Below, in pieces: positions 4,957 through 7,591 of a DNA stretch of 7,591 nt. The DNA is taken from the NCBI GenBank assembly GCA_021792235.1, contig JAJYVC010000051.1, positions 1 through 7,591 of the forward strand, given 5' to 3'. Source of the stretch: Microcaldota archaeon (GTDB taxonomy: Archaea; Micrarchaeota; Micrarchaeia; Micrarchaeales; CABMGC01). Below the pieces are notes generated by a model. That model saw only the letters and a list, made by a program, of their open reading frames with translations. It ran no database searches and had not been told where the DNA came from. Every line of letters starts with the position of its first letter. Within the stretch, counting starts at the first letter, position 1. Made by a program: the position numbers and the translations under genes.

Positions 4957-6057
4957 CTGCCTTGTAGTTAACTCGCTGGCCATACTGCTATGCACTGCCT
5001 TTACTGCCCCTATCACTTCCTCTGCCGAAGCGTCAGTCTTGACCCCATCACTATCGAATTGCGTTTCAGTGGCTTTCCTTCCCCTCTCCTTGAGCTTGCC
5101 TATCACAGAATAATGCGAAACGGATCCTAATCCAAGCGAACTCGTGATGCGCGGTATAGAATAGAACATCAATGAATCAAATTCGTCATTTATTGTCCTC
5201 AGCAGCTTGGTCTCTTTGATATCAAGCATTTTAGAAGTCAGTTTCTTGTCGTAAAGCCTTCTCAGCCATAGCGGACCGAACGGCTCCATCCTCTCATCGC
5301 ACCTATCGCATGCAGGAGAAATCAGAGGCGCCGCTCCTGCGGCAAACCCGAATCCATAGCACTTCCTGCAGAATGCCCCAATTCCAGTGCCCTTTACTGA
5401 CTCGACAGCCTTTGCCGCACCGAACTCCAGCCTTATGAATACCCTCATGTAGTGTCTGTCGGATACTGAAAGCAGCGGAACTATGCCGAAGTTGAACTGC
5501 GCCGCAATCCTCGCCACATATCCTATAAGTATCCTTATGCCTGCCTCCTTGCACATCTCATTGTGCAGCGGTTTCGCACCGTAGATCTTGATGCACGCTG
5601 GTCCGTGCGCACCGCATAGCACTGCCGTATCCGTAGCAGTGACCATGAGCACCGTGCCATCCCAAGATATCTTCATGAGATCATATAGGTCAGGGGCGGG
5701 GCTGCCGAACGGGTCAAGATCTATGATTTCGAAACTGCCTTCATGCGTATTTGCGAATTTCTGTATACTATCATTAAGAACCTTGAACTTCAGTCCGTTA
5801 AGCCTTACATTCTTTCTCGCGTTGTCCGCCGCTTTCTTGTTGATGTCCAGCAGCGTTATGTCAGTGCCCTTCGCCTCCAGCGCGTATCTTATCGCTCTAA
5901 TGCCAGTTGCTGCCGTCGAGTCCAGTATCCTCTTGCCTTTCACTGTAGCCGCTTTTAGGAATGTGACCGACATGCTCCTGAGCTCCTCCATCTGCGGATT
6001 ATAGAAAACTCCGCTGTCCACTCTGAACCTTGCACTGCCTTCATTTTCGATCTTCAT
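4942..6057 (-). CDS. trm1: tRNA (guanine(26)-N2)-dimethyltransferase
   Basis: Trm1 uses S-adenosylmethionine to dimethylate N2 of G26 in tRNA, preventing misfolding at the D-arm/anticodon-arm junction. Counting from ATG 6057 (371 residues, close to the Pyrococcus enzyme at about 380): VFYNPQMEELR (17-27) is the family signature, DSTAATGIRAIRYALE (46-61) the methyl-donor loop, DLDPFGSPAP (113-122) the catalytic motif, and TATDTAVLCGAHGPAC (140-155) a second conserved block. CRKC (230-233) and CDRC (250-253) form a zinc site. The C-terminal part carries the helical RNA-binding domain. An earlier ATG at 6072 adds MARIR and overlaps DUF357 by 32 bases; ATG 6057 has AGGAT upstream and fits the family N-terminus better. 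The usual NRD after the signature is LRS here. It is probably co-transcribed with pcn and DUF357. Confidence 0.95.
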   Translation of the reverse strand: MKIENEGSARFRVDSGVFYNPQMEELRSMSVTFLKAATVKGKRILDSTAATGIRAIRYALEAKGTDITLLDINKKAADNARKNVRLNGLKFKVLNDSIQKFANTHEGSFEIIDLDPFGSPAPDLYDLMKISWDGTVLMVTATDTAVLCGAHGPACIKIYGAKPLHNEMCKEAGIRILIGYVARIAAQFNFGIVPLLSVSDRHYMRVFIRLEFGAAKAVESVKGTGIGAFCRKCYGFGFAAGAAPLISPACDRCDERMEPFGPLWLRRLYDKKLTSKMLDIKETKLLRTINDEFDSLMFYSIPRITSSLGLGSVSHYSVIGKLKERGRKATETQFDSDGVKTDASAEEVIGAVKAVHSSMASELTTRQSRDY

Positions 6058-6292
6058 ACGGATCCTTGCCATTTATCTTGAGCACTGCATCGAGAAGGCC
6101 GTGCGCGTACTCTATGCTCGAGAATGCAGTGACATAGTCTCCTTTCTCCATCCACGACTCGGTATCGCTGGCATACATCTTTGCGAGTGCTACTACTTCT
6201 CTCTCCCTGCCATTCAGTTCCAGCATCTCCGCCTTCTTTATGTTGTCGTTAAAAATAGCTATGTTCTTCCTTACCCGTGCTTCTATCTCCAT
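6041..6292 (-). CDS. DUF357 family protein
   Basis: This 83-residue, all-helical, charged cytoplasmic protein belongs to the archaeal DUF357 family. The signature is the C-terminal half, AKMYASDTESWMEKGDYVTA (37-56) followed by YAHGLLDA (62-69). The first is a helix with a G-D-Y-V-x-A-F turn; the second is the near-invariant end of the family. The N-terminus (residues 4-30) is a separate helix with coiled-coil-like spacing. The function is unknown; the fold looks like a helical hairpin of the HEPN/TPR-like kind, but that is inference. It begins 11 bases after the pcn stop and overlaps the trm1 start by 17-32 bases, so its translation is probably coupled to both. The length is normal for the family. 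Confidence 0.9.
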   Translation of the reverse strand: MEIEARVRKNIAIFNDNIKKAEMLELNGREREVVALAKMYASDTESWMEKGDYVTAFSSIEYAHGLLDAVLKINGKDPYEDRK

Positions 6293-6303
6293 GCTGGCAC
6301 TGA

Positions 6304-7047
6304 CTACTCTTCCATGTAAGGCGCAAGGAAGTACACGATTTCAGAGTCCCCTATCTTGTACCCGAGCTTCATGGGCTCGTTGGATTTGAGCTCTATGCTT
6401 ATGTGGCTGCCTATGGGGCACGATTTCACCATGTTCTCAAGGAACTCCAGGTTGAATGTCGCTTCAGCGTTCTTCTGCACGTCAACTTTCTTCATGAATG
6501 ATCCGTCCTTCTCATGGAGTTCTTCAAGTTCCCCGGAATCTCCCCTCGCACTCACTGCGAACTGGTCCTTGGATGCCTTGAATGCGATGTATGACGATAT
6601 AAGGCTTGCATCCTTTATTATGTCCTTCAACGGTTCCCCGACTATCTCAACATGCGCATCGAATTGCACATTCGGCTCCTTCTCTACGCTCTTCTTCACG
6701 TCTATAAGCTGCAGCTTGTACCTTCTCCTGCTGCCAGGCCCTATGAACTCCAGCAGCAGCTTGTTATCAACATCGCGCATGACAAGCGCTTCGCCGTCCC
6801 TGGTCCTTGAAAGTATCTTGCTAAGGTTCTCTATGTTGAGACCTATGCCTGCCGACTTCTCCACAGAGTATTTAGAGAACGCCTTCGATGGCATGAAGAA
6901 CGAGACCATGCTTATGCTGGAAGGGTCCATGGCCTTGAGCCCTATGCCCTCCTTAGAGATGTTGAACATGCCCTCATCAACAAGACTCACTACCGATTCG
7001 ACGCAGTCCCTCCAATACTTGGCATTGTCTATCTTAAGCTCGAACAT
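6304..7047 (-). CDS. pcn: DNA polymerase sliding clamp (PCNA)
   Basis: This 247-residue protein matches archaeal and eukaryotic PCNA over its whole length. Three copies form a ring around DNA and tether polymerase, ligase, FEN1 and RFC partners. Landmarks are the N-terminal FELKIDNAKYWRDCVESVVS (2-21), KAMDPSSISMVSFFMP (38-53) at the end of the first subdomain half, the interdomain connecting loop with KKSVEKEPNVQFDAHVEI (about 117-134), and the C-terminal YFLAPYMEE (239-247), where the usual LAPR is LAPY. Lysines and arginines typical of the inner DNA-facing helices are present (K10, R13, K55). Only one PCNA gene is visible, consistent with a homotrimer. It heads a minus-strand group with DUF357 and trm1 and diverges from the D-aminoacyl-tRNA deacylase gene. 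Confidence 0.96.
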   Translation of the reverse strand: MFELKIDNAKYWRDCVESVVSLVDEGMFNISKEGIGLKAMDPSSISMVSFFMPSKAFSKYSVEKSAGIGLNIENLSKILSRTRDGEALVMRDVDNKLLLEFIGPGSRRRYKLQLIDVKKSVEKEPNVQFDAHVEIVGEPLKDIIKDASLISSYIAFKASKDQFAVSARGDSGELEELHEKDGSFMKKVDVQKNAEATFNLEFLENMVKSCPIGSHISIELKSNEPMKLGYKIGDSEIVYFLAPYMEE

Positions 7048-7068
7048 ATGATCACGCTTATAATTAGC

Positions 7069-7103
7069 TTACAATAAATGATACCAATAATAATAAATAA
7101 CCT
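7069..7103 (-). promoter_or_regulatory. Promoter region of the pcn-DUF357-trm1 group
   Basis: Two AT-rich candidates lie upstream of ATG 7047 on the minus strand. GTTATTTATTATT (about 7088-7102) would give a start near 7069 and a leader of about 22 bases. CATTTATTGTAAG (7068-7080) would give a nearly leaderless transcript. A GTGATC match to the ribosome site at 7050-7055 is only two bases from the ATG, too close to be convincing. I cannot choose between them. Confidence 0.35.
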
Positions 7104-7154
7104 TTCTACCCGAAGCTGCATCTTGCCATGTAGCATGTTACCAACAGCTCAAAG

Positions 7155-7172
7155 TTATTGTTTTATCTATAT
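7155..7172 (+). promoter_or_regulatory. TATA-like box for the D-aminoacyl-tRNA deacylase gene
   Basis: TTATTGTTTTATCTATAT is centred about 27 bases before ATG 7191, so the transcript would begin at or within a few bases of the ATG. No Shine-Dalgarno sequence is present, which is consistent with leaderless translation. Confidence 0.45.
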
Positions 7173-7190
7173 GGCTCCATTAGTTTAAGC

Positions 7191-7591
7191 ATGATCTTAG
7201 TGGCATGCTCATCCATAGATGTGGCGTCTTTCAATGCTGCAAAGGCGCTCATATCCATTGCCGGCCTTGAGCAGAGATCAAGCTCCATGTATGCAGGCGA
7301 GGCCTTCGAGCTGCGCATGCTCGACAGCCCTCTTACTCAGGCGGCAGGTGCAGATGGCTTCGGAGCAGATATCATAATATTCATGAGCAGGCACAGCAGC
7401 GCTTCTGGCACTTCGGCATTCACCGTGCACCCTATGGGCAACTGGGGGCCAGAGGCAAGGCTTGGCGGACTGCCCAACACTCTCTCTGTAGCCGCGCCTT
7501 CTCTGATGCTGAGCATACTGCGGTCATTCGAAAAGTCCGGTATAAGCATAGAATCAACATACGAGGCAACGCATCATGGTCCCGCCCTCAA
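7191..7591 (+). CDS. dtdA: D-aminoacyl-tRNA deacylase, DtdA/GEK1 type, N-terminal part (cut by window edge)
   Basis: The first 133 residues are present and the frame is open at the window end. DtdA removes D-amino acids wrongly attached to tRNA, recycling the tRNA and keeping D-residues out of proteins. The archaeal and plant GEK1-type signature blocks are visible: IIIFMSRHSSASGTSAFTVH (61-80), followed by GNWGPEARLGG (83-93) and TYEATHHGPAL (123-133), with the conserved His residues H68, H80, H128 and H129 that suit a metal-dependent hydrolase of phosphorylase-like fold. The start at ATG 7191 gives the usual N-terminal strand ILVACSSIDVAS (2-13). About half of the protein (family length is typically about 270 residues) lies beyond the window. 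It diverges from pcn across 143 bases. Confidence 0.9.
   Translation, partial: MILVACSSIDVASFNAAKALISIAGLEQRSSSMYAGEAFELRMLDSPLTQAAGADGFGADIIIFMSRHSSASGTSAFTVHPMGNWGPEARLGGLPNTLSVAAPSLMLSILRSFEKSGISIESTYEATHHGPAL

Noticed and set aside
5588..6004. A 138-codon plus-strand frame opposite trm1
   Set aside because: It is antisense to conserved Trm1 motifs and its product is Ser/Leu-rich with no recognisable domain.
6356..7051. A 231-codon open frame on the plus strand opposite pcn
   Set aside because: It lies exactly opposite the clear PCNA gene, its product is a low-complexity Ser/Met/Leu-rich translation, and it has no family signature. It is a shadow of codon bias.
1..7591. CRISPR array, insertion sequence, toxin-antitoxin or defence system
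   Set aside because: There are no direct repeat series, no transposase or terminal inverted repeats, and no nuclease, toxin or defence-protein motifs. Most genes belong to housekeeping or transport families.

Overview
The window looks like a compact chromosomal segment of an archaeon. The evidence is a PCNA sliding clamp, an archaeal-type tRNA(G26) dimethyltransferase (Trm1), DUF357, a DtdA-type D-aminoacyl-tRNA deacylase, a DUF5679 zinc miniprotein, TATA-like boxes about 27 bases before expected transcript starts, very short or absent leaders, and heavy use of ATA (Ile) and AGG/AGA (Arg) codons. Base composition is near half GC. Short intergenic gaps, overlapping gene ends and a membrane-anchored FKBP full of N-glycosylation sequons would suit a small-genome lineage such as Micrarchaeota/ARMAN, but that placement is inference. 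No mobile element, CRISPR array, tRNA or rRNA was seen, and no stretch over 300 bases lacks a gene.

Layout. Positions 1-153 (minus) hold the N-terminus of a NhaP-like cation:proton antiporter. It diverges from a secreted or anchored FKBP-type prolyl isomerase (237-758, plus), followed by a second, unusual antiporter-family membrane protein (818-2029, plus). Converging on that are a 45-residue DUF5679 zinc protein (2120-2257, minus) and an unrecognised 298-residue protein (2302-3198, minus). A 94-residue membrane protein (3302-3586, plus) diverges from the latter and meets, tail to tail, an unrecognised CxxC...CxxC protein (3592-3975, minus). Carbamate kinase (4075-4956, plus) diverges from the zinc protein and overlaps, tail to tail, the end of trm1. 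The minus-strand group pcn (6304-7047), DUF357 (6041-6292) and trm1 (4942-6057) is tightly packed and probably one operon. Divergent from pcn is a D-aminoacyl-tRNA deacylase gene (7191 onward), cut by the window edge.

How they fit. The left part is an envelope/ion-homeostasis neighbourhood: two antiporter-family proteins around an extracytoplasmic folding catalyst. The right part is information processing: replication clamp, tRNA base modification and removal of D-amino acids from tRNA. Between them lie a lone carbamate kinase and three proteins I could not assign. I found no clear new multi-gene system. The best leads are the second antiporter with its usual acidic transport residues replaced, the densely sequon-decorated FKBP, the uncharacterised zinc protein sharing a divergent promoter with carbamate kinase, and the 298-residue orphan.
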